Assembly (NCBI GenBank): GCA_018383815.1
Contig: JAHAWU010000026.1
Location: forward strand, 1 to 34,035
DNA: 34,035 bases
DNA from: Candidatus Jordarchaeia archaeon
GTDB lineage: Archaea > Asgardarchaeota > Jordiarchaeia > Jordiarchaeales > Jordiarchaeaceae
Reading direction: 5' to 3'
Shown one piece after another: positions 15,668-24,740 of the stretch. Under the pieces are notes generated by a model. It saw only the letters and a program-made list of their open reading frames with translations, searched no databases and was not told the DNA's origin. Within the stretch, counting starts at the first letter, position 1; the number at the start of each line of letters is the position of its first letter. Both the position numbers and the translations under genes were made by a program.

Positions 15668-16831
15668 TTAAACTAGGCCTTTTTTGAAGAAGAATGCTAT
15701 GAATGCCAGGCTGAGGAAGAATGCGGAGAATCCGAAGAGGTATAGTAGTTGTTGCCCTATGTCTATGAGTGTTAGTCCTCTTGCTGTTACGCTGGCTATG
15801 GCTTCTCTTGCCAGTTGTAGTGGGTCGAGTCTTTGTATTGCTTTTACTGGTACTGCTAGTAGGATTACTATTAGAGTTAGGTAGGAGAATATGAAGTACT
15901 GGTTTGCTTGAAGTCGGGAGTTGCTCACCACTGATATGAATAGGCCGAGGCTAATTCCGAAGAAGGAGGTCAAGACAAGCACTACCAGGAAGTTGAATAG
16001 TGTTCCCACAGGTTGGAAGCTGTACAATAAAATTAGTATCCCTAAGACTATCATGATTTGTAGTAGGCTGACTAGTAGGTATGATATGGTTTTTGCGATT
16101 AGGGCTTCTGATTTTCCCGCTGGTGTAAGCAGCATTCTCCTGAGGGGAATGTCGCCGACCACGCTCTGACTCGTTATCACCAGTGCTGCTCCTATAAGTA
16201 GCATGGGTAGAATTAGGGGCACTGTGATTTTAATGTCGCTTATTCCTTTCGTCTCGCTGGGCCATATTGCTTGGGAAGAGGGAATAATCTCATACTTGGT
16301 ATAGTTGTAGTCCATTTTTAACTGTGCTATTGCGTTGGTAACGCCTTTTATGATTGTGCCCTGTCCCTCCACATCACTTCCGTCAAGGGTCAAGTTCACA
16401 TATGCGGGAATCATTTGGCTGGCCAGCTGGCTTGTGAAGCCAAAAGGGATTACAAGGACAGCGTTTATTTGTCTCTGCCACAAGAGGTAGACTGCCAAAT
16501 CATAGCTCTGCATGGGAATGACTATACACTCGTTTGCATGCAGGTACATCTCGTTCATCAACGCGTTGGATAAACTCAAATTTTCAGCTGTCAGCGTGGT
16601 GTCCTGATTTATTACCGCTATCTTGTAGTAATCATCTAGAGTGGTGACCCGGTACTGCGCCATCCCCATTGCGCCAGTTATTATCATCGGAAGCAGAAAT
16701 ATGACCAGCAGTGCCAACCTATCCTTCATAAGCGACTCCAATTCCTTCCTAATTAAGGCCCCTATTCTCTTAATGCTACCAAAAAATGGAGCCAGCTTCA
16801 CCTTCACCAAAGAAAGCATTCTCATCATCAT
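15668..16831 (-). CDS. ABC-2 type permease
   Basis: 387 aa from an ATG cluster (16831, 16828, 16825) close to AAGGT, so the exact first Met is uncertain. One membrane helix near the N-terminus (LALLVIFLLPMIITGAMGMA) is followed by an external domain of about 150 residues. That domain includes a VTLDDYYKIAVINQDTTL-type strand pattern common to ABC-2 exporters. A C-terminal cluster of about five helices starts with ITVPLILPMLLIGAALVIT. This matches the ABC2_membrane_3 (YhgE/DrrB-like) architecture. It lies between the two ATPase genes (29-bp gaps on both sides), so the transporter likely pairs two different ATPases with one permease type, or uses a permease homodimer. The C-terminal KKGLV is cytoplasmic. 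Confidence 0.9.
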   Translation of the reverse strand: MMMRMLSLVKVKLAPFFGSIKRIGALIRKELESLMKDRLALLVIFLLPMIITGAMGMAQYRVTTLDDYYKIAVINQDTTLTAENLSLSNALMNEMYLHANECIVIPMQSYDLAVYLLWQRQINAVLVIPFGFTSQLASQMIPAYVNLTLDGSDVEGQGTIIKGVTNAIAQLKMDYNYTKYEIIPSSQAIWPSETKGISDIKITVPLILPMLLIGAALVITSQSVVGDIPLRRMLLTPAGKSEALIAKTISYLLVSLLQIMIVLGILILLYSFQPVGTLFNFLVVLVLTSFFGISLGLFISVVSNSRLQANQYFIFSYLTLIVILLAVPVKAIQRLDPLQLAREAIASVTARGLTLIDIGQQLLYLFGFSAFFLSLAFIAFFFKKGLV

Positions 16832-16860
16832 ACCTTAGACCTTCCCTTTTTGCAGTAAAC

Positions 16861-18477
16861 TTAATTTACACTACCCATGTTTCCCGTAATATAAATGAAG
16901 TAGTCCTCCATGTCGACTTCAACTTTGGGCTCAACTTTTCGAATCGCAACCCCTTTTTCTCCAAGCTTTTCGATTATTTTTTTCAGCACGGCGGTGTTCT
17001 CCCCACTGGGAAACACCTTCAGTTGATCTCCCTTCTGGATCACGTATTCTACGCCCTCCACATTTTTTATTATTTCCACATACCCAGAATCATACTCTTC
17101 CAATATTAGCCCTATAGCGTATCCCTTGCCCGGCAAGCGGGATTTAAGCTCCTCCGCAGTTCCAAAATCAATGAAGCCCCTATTCCTAACAAATATCGCC
17201 GCCTTATCACAATAATCAATCTCAGAAGGATAATGCGTTATCACCACCAGAGAAGTCCCATAGAGCTTATTAATCCTATCAAGATAGTTCCAGAGCTCAT
17301 GCCTCCTCACCAAGTCTAATCCCGAGCTAGGTTCATCGAGGAATAGTATTTTTGGCAGGTGTACTAGAGCTATGGCTATGCTTACTCTTCTTTTTTCGCC
17401 TCCGCTGAGGTTTTCTACTTTTTCCCCGCCTTTTTCGAATATTCGTAAGTCTTTGAGGATTTGTTTTCCTCTGCGTATGAGGTCTAGTTCTGGGATATCA
17501 TACTGTTTTCCAAAGTAGACTATGTTTTCCATGGGTGTGAAATCCATATACATGCGGCTCAGATCTTGGGGTACGTACCCGAAGAGGGGCGCTACATTGT
17601 CTTTATCTCGGACGTCGTATCCGCATATTCGAATTTCGCCTGAGTCGGGTTTGATGTCACCAATTATGGCTTTCATGCAGGTTGATTTTCCGCTTCCCGA
17701 CTCGCCTACAATTCCAAGGATTTCACCCTCTTTTATTTCGAAATTAACGTCGGATATAACCCTCTTATTGTCGTATGATACAGTTAGTCCGCGGACACTT
17801 AGGACAATGTTATCGGTGGCTTTGGGTATGGGTTTTTCTGCTGGCATAAATAGGATTTTCTGGGCTACCACATCGCTGTGGTTTTTTCGTAGTTTTGCTG
17901 GTCCTCCCACTTTAAGGATGATGTTGGGTTCTATTGGTTTATCGCTAATTGTTCCACTTTTTATTCGGACGGCGAAGTGTCCTCCAGTGATGCTCTCCTC
18001 CACACCAATTACATCTCCTTCAGCGTTGAGAGGCTCTCCCTCCCAGGTGCCCTTAATTTTAACATTGACTTTGTAGCGTTTGAGCTTCTCCCTGAGCCAA
18101 AATATGGCAGATGGAAAATTGTTCCCTTCAAAAAATCGGTCTTCGGAAAAATTTTTTTCCAAAAAGTTTCTCAGAATAAGGTTTTCAGCTTGAACATCCT
18201 CCTTAGAGGAGGGGGCCCCGATGGTGATGATTTCGCCGGGGTTAATGGTTTTGTTTCCCCGTTTGCCCTGTTTTAGGCTCACCGCTATTATGCTTCGCAT
18301 GGGTGAAGAGTGGGAATCCAGATAAACTCCCTTGCCTCTAAAGTTTTCACCTGTCTCAAACCATTTGCCCTGTACCTCAACTTCTATTACGTTGCCTTCA
18401 CGGTCTATGCACCACGCAACAGCCAGGCCAATTCTTTTTCCGCTGAAGTAAGCCTCCTCTACGAATTCATCTTTCAA
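16861..18477 (-). CDS. ABC ATPase with duplicated N-terminal beta-domain
   Basis: 538 aa, TTG at 18477 with GGTGGA about five bases upstream. The N-terminal 215 residues are not part of any ABC domain I know. They contain two copies of a beta-rich module: about 31-90 (IEVEVQGKW ... AVSLKQG ... INPGEIITIGAP) and about 137-194 (VNVKIKGTW ... AVRIKSG ... IEPNIILKVGGP), 104 residues apart and alignable without gaps over the last 26 positions. The ATPase domain follows: Walker A GESGSGKST (258-266), signature LSGGEKRR, Walker B ILFLDEP, His switch VITHYP. A C-terminal tail (EVDMEDYFIYITGN) resembles that of the partner ATPase. The first gene of the exporter operon, it diverges from the pseudo-subtilase gene with only 65 bases between starts. 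The N-domain may sense a ligand or bind a partner. Confidence 0.9.
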   Translation of the reverse strand: MKDEFVEEAYFSGKRIGLAVAWCIDREGNVIEVEVQGKWFETGENFRGKGVYLDSHSSPMRSIIAVSLKQGKRGNKTINPGEIITIGAPSSKEDVQAENLILRNFLEKNFSEDRFFEGNNFPSAIFWLREKLKRYKVNVKIKGTWEGEPLNAEGDVIGVEESITGGHFAVRIKSGTISDKPIEPNIILKVGGPAKLRKNHSDVVAQKILFMPAEKPIPKATDNIVLSVRGLTVSYDNKRVISDVNFEIKEGEILGIVGESGSGKSTCMKAIIGDIKPDSGEIRICGYDVRDKDNVAPLFGYVPQDLSRMYMDFTPMENIVYFGKQYDIPELDLIRRGKQILKDLRIFEKGGEKVENLSGGEKRRVSIAIALVHLPKILFLDEPSSGLDLVRRHELWNYLDRINKLYGTSLVVITHYPSEIDYCDKAAIFVRNRGFIDFGTAEELKSRLPGKGYAIGLILEEYDSGYVEIIKNVEGVEYVIQKGDQLKVFPSGENTAVLKKIIEKLGEKGVAIRKVEPKVEVDMEDYFIYITGNMGSVN

Positions 18478-18542
18478 AGCTTTCCACCAAAAAGAATGTA
18501 ATAATAGACAAGCTAATAAACATATAGTAAAAATATATCCTC

Positions 18543-21500
18543 ATGAAACCCTCCAGAAAAGTCACAGCCCTTCTACTAATCGCAGCCTTCCTGCTAACTC
18601 TCCACGCCGGCCTGGCCGTCTTCCCCCAAAAAAATGTTTACCCAACAAACCTCATAAACAACAATTACGGGCCTACTGAGTCGAAAATCGATCCCTACCT
18701 TATGTCCCTAATTCAAAGCGGGGGGCCCCACAACTTTTCCCAAACCCGTGTAATAATTGTTTTCCAAGACTCCAGTTTCAGCACTGGGCTCCAAGTCTTG
18801 AATTCAATGTTCCCAGACTTAGAAGTCAAAAAAATTTATGATTATATTCCGGCAGCTGCCATAACGTCCCCCTTGAGCAACATCCCAAAAATTGCCTCCC
18901 TTCCGCAAGTAAGCAAAGTTTGGTATGATTATCCAATTCAACTGGAACCAAAAACTCTGAAACAGTTAAGTCCCTCTAACGGTGAAGCCTCTTCTGACTC
19001 AAATATCAAGGAACTATGGAACGAGAATCTCAACGGTAGCGGCATAGTAATTGCTCTCCTGGATAGTGGAATAGATACCAGCCATCCCGACCTAGACGAC
19101 TTGGACGATAACAGTAGTACAAGCGACCCTAAAGTCATTGCAAGCGTTTCTATGGTTGAGTATGACCCCTTTCCTTACGACTTTAATGGGCATGGAACAT
19201 ACGTGGCTGGCATCATAGCGGGAACGGGAAACGCTTCCAACGGAACATATAAGGGAGTGGCGCCTCAAGCACGACTACTAAACGTTAAAGTATTTGATGA
19301 TGAGGGGCTAAGCTTCTATTCTTGGACGCTCTCGGGAGTAGAGTGGAGCGTCACTCACGGAGCAGACATCATAGTTATTCCTTTTGCTGGACCCGGCTAC
19401 CCAGATGACCCCCTGTGCACCGTGGTGGATAAAGCTGTTAAATCCGGTGTCACAGTAATAGCTGCGGCTGGAGACGATGGCCCCGCTTACCTTAGCGTGG
19501 GGTCTCCGGGAATGGCTCTGAGTTGCATCACTGTGGGATCTTATAACTCCTCCTCTGGAAAGGTATGCTATAATAGTAGCCGAGGCCCCAGTTTCTTTAT
19601 GTGGATGGATCCAGATATTGTGGCTCCCGGATATAATATTACCTCCTGTAGGGCAAAAACCGACCTAGGGTTTAATATTAGCTTTCCCTTCTTTAACACT
19701 AGCGGATACGGCAGCCCTGTCGATGAGAATTATACTCGTGCGACTGGGACCGCCGCTGCTACTGGTTATGTTGCTGGAGTAGCAGCTCTTCTACTACAAG
19801 CCTTTCCTTTCCTTACTCCTGAGGCTTTGAGAGTGGCGATGATGAAGACTGCTGTAGATTTAGGTGAGGATCCTAATACTCAGGGGGCGGGGCTTCTGGA
19901 TGCTAATGCAACCTATCACTATTTGAAAAATCTTGGAGAGCCTTTGGAAGAAGTTACCAGAGTGTTTACTCCCGGTTTACCCTACACTGGGTTTTTCTAC
20001 TCGAATGACTCCACCTCTCAACTGGAAACTTACTGCTTGGTGGGGACTTACGGCACTTTTGTCGGGATGTTGACCCGAAACATGACTTCTGATTTTAATA
20101 GTACCCACTTGTTGCAGGGCCGTTTTGGATTGAAGTATAATGGGAGCGGTAGTGTTACTCCTTTTCTGCTTACCACTGTGTACCGGGAAATGCACTCAAC
20201 CACGGTTCCGGGAGTGGGAGACTATGAGAGGGCTGTGACTGTGCTGGGCAATGGAGACTTACTCATAGTAATATCCGTAGATTGTTGGAACAGCACAGGT
20301 GCCACGGGAGCATTTAGAATAAAGGTAACCCTGTTGAATGTTGGGAACACCACTCTAAGGGATTTGGCATTGTTGACAGTTTGGGACATTGATCTCTTCC
20401 TGAACGAGTCCAACTATGCTACAGATGACATTGCCCGATATAATGAAACAGATGACTTAATCTATGCTTATGATTCTCACAATGATTACCCTGAGGAAGT
20501 TTTGTATGTGGGGTTCAAGGGCAACGTTTCCAGTGCCCACGAAGTAGGGGAAAATGACTCGGTTCTCAATCACTTTTTAAGTGACGAACTAAACAATGAG
20601 TCGTATTATACGGGTAGTGTTGGTCTTGCTTTGAGGTGGAGCTTGTCTGAAGAGTTGAGCCCTGGGGGCAAAGTGGATTTTGTGGGGGCTATTGGTGTTG
20701 GTGGAAGCTATAGCCAGATGCAAACTGCAATTTATAATATTTTGGGGGCTGAGGTGCAAAATTTTACAGACCTATGTGTAGTTAACGCTTCTATCAGTCG
20801 GGTGGGTAAGCCCTATACCTCTTTTGCTTCAGAAAGCCTTATTCTAAACTTGGGCACCAATGTGACTAATGCCACTGTTTTCTTTTTTGCAAATAAGTCA
20901 AGTGATGGAAGCAGCATCGTATACCTTGAAATATTCCAGTACCATGATCTGCAACCCTTCGCCTTCAGGAAAATTTCCACTAGCTGGGAACCCACAAGCA
21001 GTGGAGTTTACGCTGTGGGCTGGGTGACAACTGAGCTTCCCAACTTTTTAACGCTGGAACAGATAATCTCGGGCAACATAACATTTAACATGAGCGAAAC
21101 CTACCTTCTTGACAATTTCCTTGCTCGAAATGTGTTTGTGGGTTCTCCCCCCAACTGCAGCATTCTTTTCCCCACAGTTATCCCCCATAAGCCACTTGAG
21201 CTTCGTTTCCCCCTAGACTTCGCCTACAATAATCTGACCATAGTAAGTTCCCACAGTCTGGAAGATGTTCAAGTATTCTATTCTGGTAACGCAACTCAAC
21301 TTTTCAATAATACTCCACAGAAAATTATTCTGAATAACTATGCAAATATATTAGTATCATTTAACACCACGCTTTTCCCACGTCCCGGCTACTACGAGGG
21401 CTTAATCCAAATCATGGCTAACGGGGAGAACTTGGGAAACGTAAGCATCAATTTTAATCTAAGCTATCCCGAAGGCAGACTATTCTTTGATAGCATTCAT

Positions 21501-22787
21501 AAAGAAGTGGGCTTAGAGACTTGGGGAAAAAGGCTTGAGAGCATCTACAGTGGCTACTACCAACTATCAGAAGTCCTATACAAACAAGGGTGCGACATAG
21601 ATGAGATTCCCTTACTCAGCGAATACCGAGCTGAACTGCTCACATTTTACGATGGAATACTCATATTCGGTCCCCAAAAGGGATTCACAGAACAGGAAAT
21701 ATCACTCATTCACAGCCTACTCCGCAACGGAACAAATATCATCATATGTCTAGAACCGCAGGACGAATGTAACTGGACTGCGGTAAACCTTATAACGGAA
21801 CCCTACGGAATCACAGTAAATTCAAGCGAACCAGGAACAAAAGTAATTACCTCCTTGAACATGTCTCAATCCCACCCTGTCACCCGAAACCTCAACAGTA
21901 TAGAAATGGAAAACGTAGCAATTCTAAATGTGAATACCAGTATGGAAGCAGTGGCTCTTGCCAACACCTCTGACGGCGGTATAGTTATAGCTGCCGCAGA
22001 TGCGGGATACGGTAAACTTCTGGTCATAGGAGACTCCTCCATTTTTGACAGTCGCCACATAAACCTGTTGGACAACACCCAACTTGCAGTGAATGCAGTT
22101 AACTGGCTACTTGAAAACAGAATCATACTCCACATTACCCTATTCTCACCCAATCCTGATGGAAAAATACACTTGGGAGAAAACCTATACGCAGACATAC
22201 ACGTCACAGACATACATGGAAAAGAAATCACAAGTAACATCACATTGTTAACTGTTTACATTCTACCAAATGGCACATTCCTACCGATACCCGCATTCCA
22301 AACAGACCAGCCGGGATGGTATGTTGGACTCTTCCTCACAGCCTTCACCAACGAAACCGGAGACTACACAATGATCTTGTATGCAGACGCCCACAACTAT
22401 ACCACCACACACTACATTTACAATTTTAGGGTGGAACCCGAAAAGCCAACTATATCTGCCCTCTATTATCCCCAAGCATCAAGGGAATACGTGCTTTTCG
22501 GATTCTCCCTCATAGGGACAATCACCTTAATAGTGGTCTCAGCCTACCTACTGGAAAGAAGGCGTCTCCGCAAGAAAATTCTAATACCGGAACTTGACAG
22601 AGAACTCCGGAACACTATAAGAAACACCGTCAATGAGGTTAGGGCGGTACTTAAAAGCTTAGACAGAGAACTCTCCCAAAAAGGACTCGATGACTTTGAT
22701 AAACTTAGAATAATACACGAAAAACTTGGAAGGCTTAGAATTGCTCTTGATAAAGCCAAAGGCGTTGCAGAACGCGTGGGCGAGTAG
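18543..22787 (+). CDS. Giant membrane-anchored subtilase-fold protein, probable pseudoprotease
   Basis: 1,414 aa, ATG 18543. Order: signal peptide (1-26); I9-like propeptide region (about 68-140); subtilase S8 domain (about 160-460); long beta-rich ectodomain dense in N-x-S/T sequons; a GATase1/IFT52-like alpha-beta domain (about 1000-1075, YDGILIFGPQKGFTEQE); further beta domains; one membrane helix (about 1315-1338); then a basic, helical cytoplasmic tail (LERRRLRKK onward, 75 residues). Asp (D174 in LLDSGID) and His (H217 in GHGT) of the triad are present, but GTSMAxP is GTAAATG, so the nucleophile is A404 (codon GCC at 19752). The oxyanion Asn is D311 (AAAGDDG). The fold is otherwise well kept (SSRGP, PDIVAPG). 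Without Ser it cannot be a normal serine protease; a binding, scaffold or signalling role at the surface is inferred. Confidence 0.9.
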   Translation: MKPSRKVTALLLIAAFLLTLHAGLAVFPQKNVYPTNLINNNYGPTESKIDPYLMSLIQSGGPHNFSQTRVIIVFQDSSFSTGLQVLNSMFPDLEVKKIYDYIPAAAITSPLSNIPKIASLPQVSKVWYDYPIQLEPKTLKQLSPSNGEASSDSNIKELWNENLNGSGIVIALLDSGIDTSHPDLDDLDDNSSTSDPKVIASVSMVEYDPFPYDFNGHGTYVAGIIAGTGNASNGTYKGVAPQARLLNVKVFDDEGLSFYSWTLSGVEWSVTHGADIIVIPFAGPGYPDDPLCTVVDKAVKSGVTVIAAAGDDGPAYLSVGSPGMALSCITVGSYNSSSGKVCYNSSRGPSFFMWMDPDIVAPGYNITSCRAKTDLGFNISFPFFNTSGYGSPVDENYTRATGTAAATGYVAGVAALLLQAFPFLTPEALRVAMMKTAVDLGEDPNTQGAGLLDANATYHYLKNLGEPLEEVTRVFTPGLPYTGFFYSNDSTSQLETYCLVGTYGTFVGMLTRNMTSDFNSTHLLQGRFGLKYNGSGSVTPFLLTTVYREMHSTTVPGVGDYERAVTVLGNGDLLIVISVDCWNSTGATGAFRIKVTLLNVGNTTLRDLALLTVWDIDLFLNESNYATDDIARYNETDDLIYAYDSHNDYPEEVLYVGFKGNVSSAHEVGENDSVLNHFLSDELNNESYYTGSVGLALRWSLSEELSPGGKVDFVGAIGVGGSYSQMQTAIYNILGAEVQNFTDLCVVNASISRVGKPYTSFASESLILNLGTNVTNATVFFFANKSSDGSSIVYLEIFQYHDLQPFAFRKISTSWEPTSSGVYAVGWVTTELPNFLTLEQIISGNITFNMSETYLLDNFLARNVFVGSPPNCSILFPTVIPHKPLELRFPLDFAYNNLTIVSSHSLEDVQVFYSGNATQLFNNTPQKIILNNYANILVSFNTTLFPRPGYYEGLIQIMANGENLGNVSINFNLSYPEGRLFFDSIHKEVGLETWGKRLESIYSGYYQLSEVLYKQGCDIDEIPLLSEYRAELLTFYDGILIFGPQKGFTEQEISLIHSLLRNGTNIIICLEPQDECNWTAVNLITEPYGITVNSSEPGTKVITSLNMSQSHPVTRNLNSIEMENVAILNVNTSMEAVALANTSDGGIVIAAADAGYGKLLVIGDSSIFDSRHINLLDNTQLAVNAVNWLLENRIILHITLFSPNPDGKIHLGENLYADIHVTDIHGKEITSNITLLTVYILPNGTFLPIPAFQTDQPGWYVGLFLTAFTNETGDYTMILYADAHNYTTTHYIYNFRVEPEKPTISALYYPQASREYVLFGFSLIGTITLIVVSAYLLERRRLRKKILIPELDRELRNTIRNTVNEVRAVLKSLDRELSQKGLDDFDKLRIIHEKLGRLRIALDKAKGVAERVGE

Positions 22788-22818
22788 AAAGCAGTGGGTG
22801 AATTTTTGCGGCGTCAGA

Positions 22819-23268
22819 TTATCCCCCGATTTTATTCTTCTGTTCCTGGAGTTTGTGTAGCAGCTCTTTTACTGCGGCAGATATCCTTACTTTTTCGTAT
22901 ACTATTTTGTTTAAGTCTTCTTCAAATTCTTCGTATACCTTAACGTCTCCATTCCATCCCTTTATTTTTTGGAGATACTTTCTCAAAAAGTTGACTTTAA
23001 TTTCCCACAGTTTCACAATGGCCTGCTTCTCGTCATCCTCTTTGTCCACACATACTGAAAAGATTAGATCCTCTGACGAAATGCAAACAAATTTTTTCTT
23101 ACCCATCACTATGGATTCTACTCTGTCCTCTCCAAGTTTGGTGACGAATGAGGAGGCGGCACTGAGGAATCCTGAAACCAGATCCTCGTCTAGTTTCACG
23201 CTGTGATACTCCTTATGGAAAAGACATATTCCACTTTTAAGTAGAATCCATACGTTGTGGATGGTCAA
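22819..23268 (-). CDS. Longin-like domain protein 1
   Basis: About 149 aa on the minus strand. I place the start at TTG 23268 (then TIHNVWILLKSG) since it aligns with the start of the second longin-like protein at 25272; TTG 23289 would add seven residues. The pattern VWILLKSGICLFHKEY, then LVSGFLSAASSFVTKLG, then KKFVCISSEDLIFSVCVDK is the strand-strand-helix-strand-strand order of longin-fold proteins. Such proteins are known in Asgard archaea and in eukaryotic trafficking machines. A charged helical C-terminus (about 90-149) likely forms a coiled coil. It is 151 bases downstream of the TPR gene on the same strand. In eukaryotes longins work with small GTPases; a similar role is inferred. 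Roadblock is the nearest alternative fold. Confidence 0.68.
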   Translation of the reverse strand: MTIHNVWILLKSGICLFHKEYHSVKLDEDLVSGFLSAASSFVTKLGEDRVESIVMGKKKFVCISSEDLIFSVCVDKEDDEKQAIVKLWEIKVNFLRKYLQKIKGWNGDVKVYEEFEEDLNKIVYEKVRISAAVKELLHKLQEQKNKIGG

Positions 23269-23419
23269 GTTTTCCCAGCTCACATGCAATGTCTTTTGGT
23301 GGTATTATTGCCTTGTTTTCTTGGGATTACTATGGTTAAACCGATATTAAAATGTTGCTATACTACAAAATTAATAAATTATTAAGGGAGTTTATCGTTT
23401 CATGAAAAATACGAAAATT

Positions 23420-24244
23420 TTAGAGCTTATTTTTTAAGTCATCCAAAAGATTTCTAATTCTCCTTCTGGAAGTTTTGGGCAAGTCCCAGAGCATGCTCTC
23501 CACTCTTTTCAAGTAGTCCCCTGCTGCTTCCTTAAGGCCCTCCTTAATGTATATTTCAATGGCTTTCACATAGTTGTCCGCAGCCTTAACAGGTTCTTCC
23601 TTCTCCTCATATAACTCGCTTATAGTGACCAAGGTGTTGGCGTAACTGATATTATCATTCATTAATTCATATTTTTTCAATGCCTTTTTATAGTACTCCA
23701 GAGCCTCATCAAAATTTTCAAGTTCAAATTGGGCGTCTCCAAGATCTAGAAGAACGCTGGCCACAGCTTCATCATTTTTGGTTTTCTGATATTCATTTAG
23801 TGCCTGATTTAGAAGATCCAGTCCTTTTTCGTTTTGCTCATCTGCAAGGTACGCTAATCCCAGAGCATAGATTGTATCCACGACATATTCTGACATGTTA
23901 TGCTTTTGATAAATTTCGAGGGCTCTCTCCCCATTTTTTATTGCCTCTTGATTTTCTCCAATTTCTAAAAGCGAAATGCATAGGTGGTAGGCGGAATCTG
24001 CTATTCCCACTTCATCGCCGAGCTTTTCATAGTTTTCTAAAGCCTTCCGGTAAAGTTCTACAGCCTCCTGGTTTCTACCCAATTTGGTAAGTACTAATCC
24101 CTTTTCTATGTAAATTTGGGAAGCCAAATCTATTTCCCCCGCCTTTTCAGCTTCCACCTCTATCTGCGAATAAACCTCTACTGCCTCTTCTAGCTTGTCT
24201 TCCTCTTCCAGCATTCTGGCCTTACGAATCAGCTCCTCTGTCAC
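23420..24244 (-). CDS. TPR repeat protein
   Basis: 274 aa, GTG start at 24244 with GGAGGA seven bases upstream. It consists almost wholly of tetratricopeptide repeats of about 40 residues. Clear units include LVLTKLGRNQEAVELYRKAL, ISLLEIGENQEAIKNGERAL, LAYLADEQNEKGLDLLNQAL, DAQFELENFDEALEYYKKAL and ISELYEEKEEPVKAADNYVK. The helical N-terminus (ARMLEEEDKLEEAVEVYSQ) adds one more. The C-terminus is short and basic. TPR superhelices bind partner proteins. The position between two longin-like genes and beside a giant solenoid gene suggests it belongs to the same complex. There is no signal peptide, so it is cytoplasmic. Confidence 0.85.
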   Translation of the reverse strand: MTEELIRKARMLEEEDKLEEAVEVYSQIEVEAEKAGEIDLASQIYIEKGLVLTKLGRNQEAVELYRKALENYEKLGDEVGIADSAYHLCISLLEIGENQEAIKNGERALEIYQKHNMSEYVVDTIYALGLAYLADEQNEKGLDLLNQALNEYQKTKNDEAVASVLLDLGDAQFELENFDEALEYYKKALKKYELMNDNISYANTLVTISELYEEKEEPVKAADNYVKAIEIYIKEGLKEAAGDYLKRVESMLWDLPKTSRRRIRNLLDDLKNKL

Positions 24245-24431
24245 TATTTAGTCCTCCAGAAGTTATTCAATTAAAAATAACCTCAATAATTTCAAATAAT
24301 TTAAAAGTTTAGGTTAGTTGTCTCTCCAATGAACGTTTAAACTTTATTCATTTTTGAGTCTAAGCCCCCTTTAAATTTTTCAGTTAACTCAGATTACCTC
24401 TCCAACCAAATATAACAATTATAAGACAGTT

Positions 24432-24611
24432 CCCCCACATTCCGCATCCTTCGTGATTTTTTTGGATTTTTTTCTTTTTTTCCAGTTTGATCATATCTTT
24501 TATGGGGGATTCTCAAAAAATTGTGTGAAGAAAGCTACAATGGTTCTTGGTTTTGGCTTACAAAATCCGCAAAAATAGAAAAAAATAAGCCAAGGGTGCG
24601 GAAAGTGGGAG
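24432..24611. repeat. Imperfect inverted repeat pair, MITE-like
   Basis: The arm at 24432-24451 (core CATTCCGCATCC) and the arm at 24592-24611 (core GGTGCGGAAAGTGG) are reverse complements at 17 of 20 positions, with 140 bases between them. No transposase is enclosed. It could be a small non-autonomous element or a long stem of an RNA. Confidence 0.35.
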
Positions 24612-24683
24612 TTCCATGTTAAAATTAAATATTCTGTCGCTACAAGGAAATCCTCGTTTTTCTGAGAAGAGTAGCTTATTTTG

Positions 24684-24740
24684 GATTACAAAACCTTTGG
24701 GGGGAGAAATCCCCGACTCTAGTTGCAGGGAGTATCAAAA
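24684..24740 (+). repeat. IS200/IS605 right-end-like hairpin remnant, copy 2
   Basis: GAGAAATCCCCGAC, a four-base loop, then GTTGCAGGGAGTATCAAAA. CCC at 24711-24713 pairs with GGG at 24728-24730, and CGAC (24714-24717) with GTTG (24722-24725) through one G-T wobble. The layout, the flanks and the unpaired bases in the 3' arm match copy 1 at 1850-1906. No transposase gene is adjacent. Confidence 0.42.
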
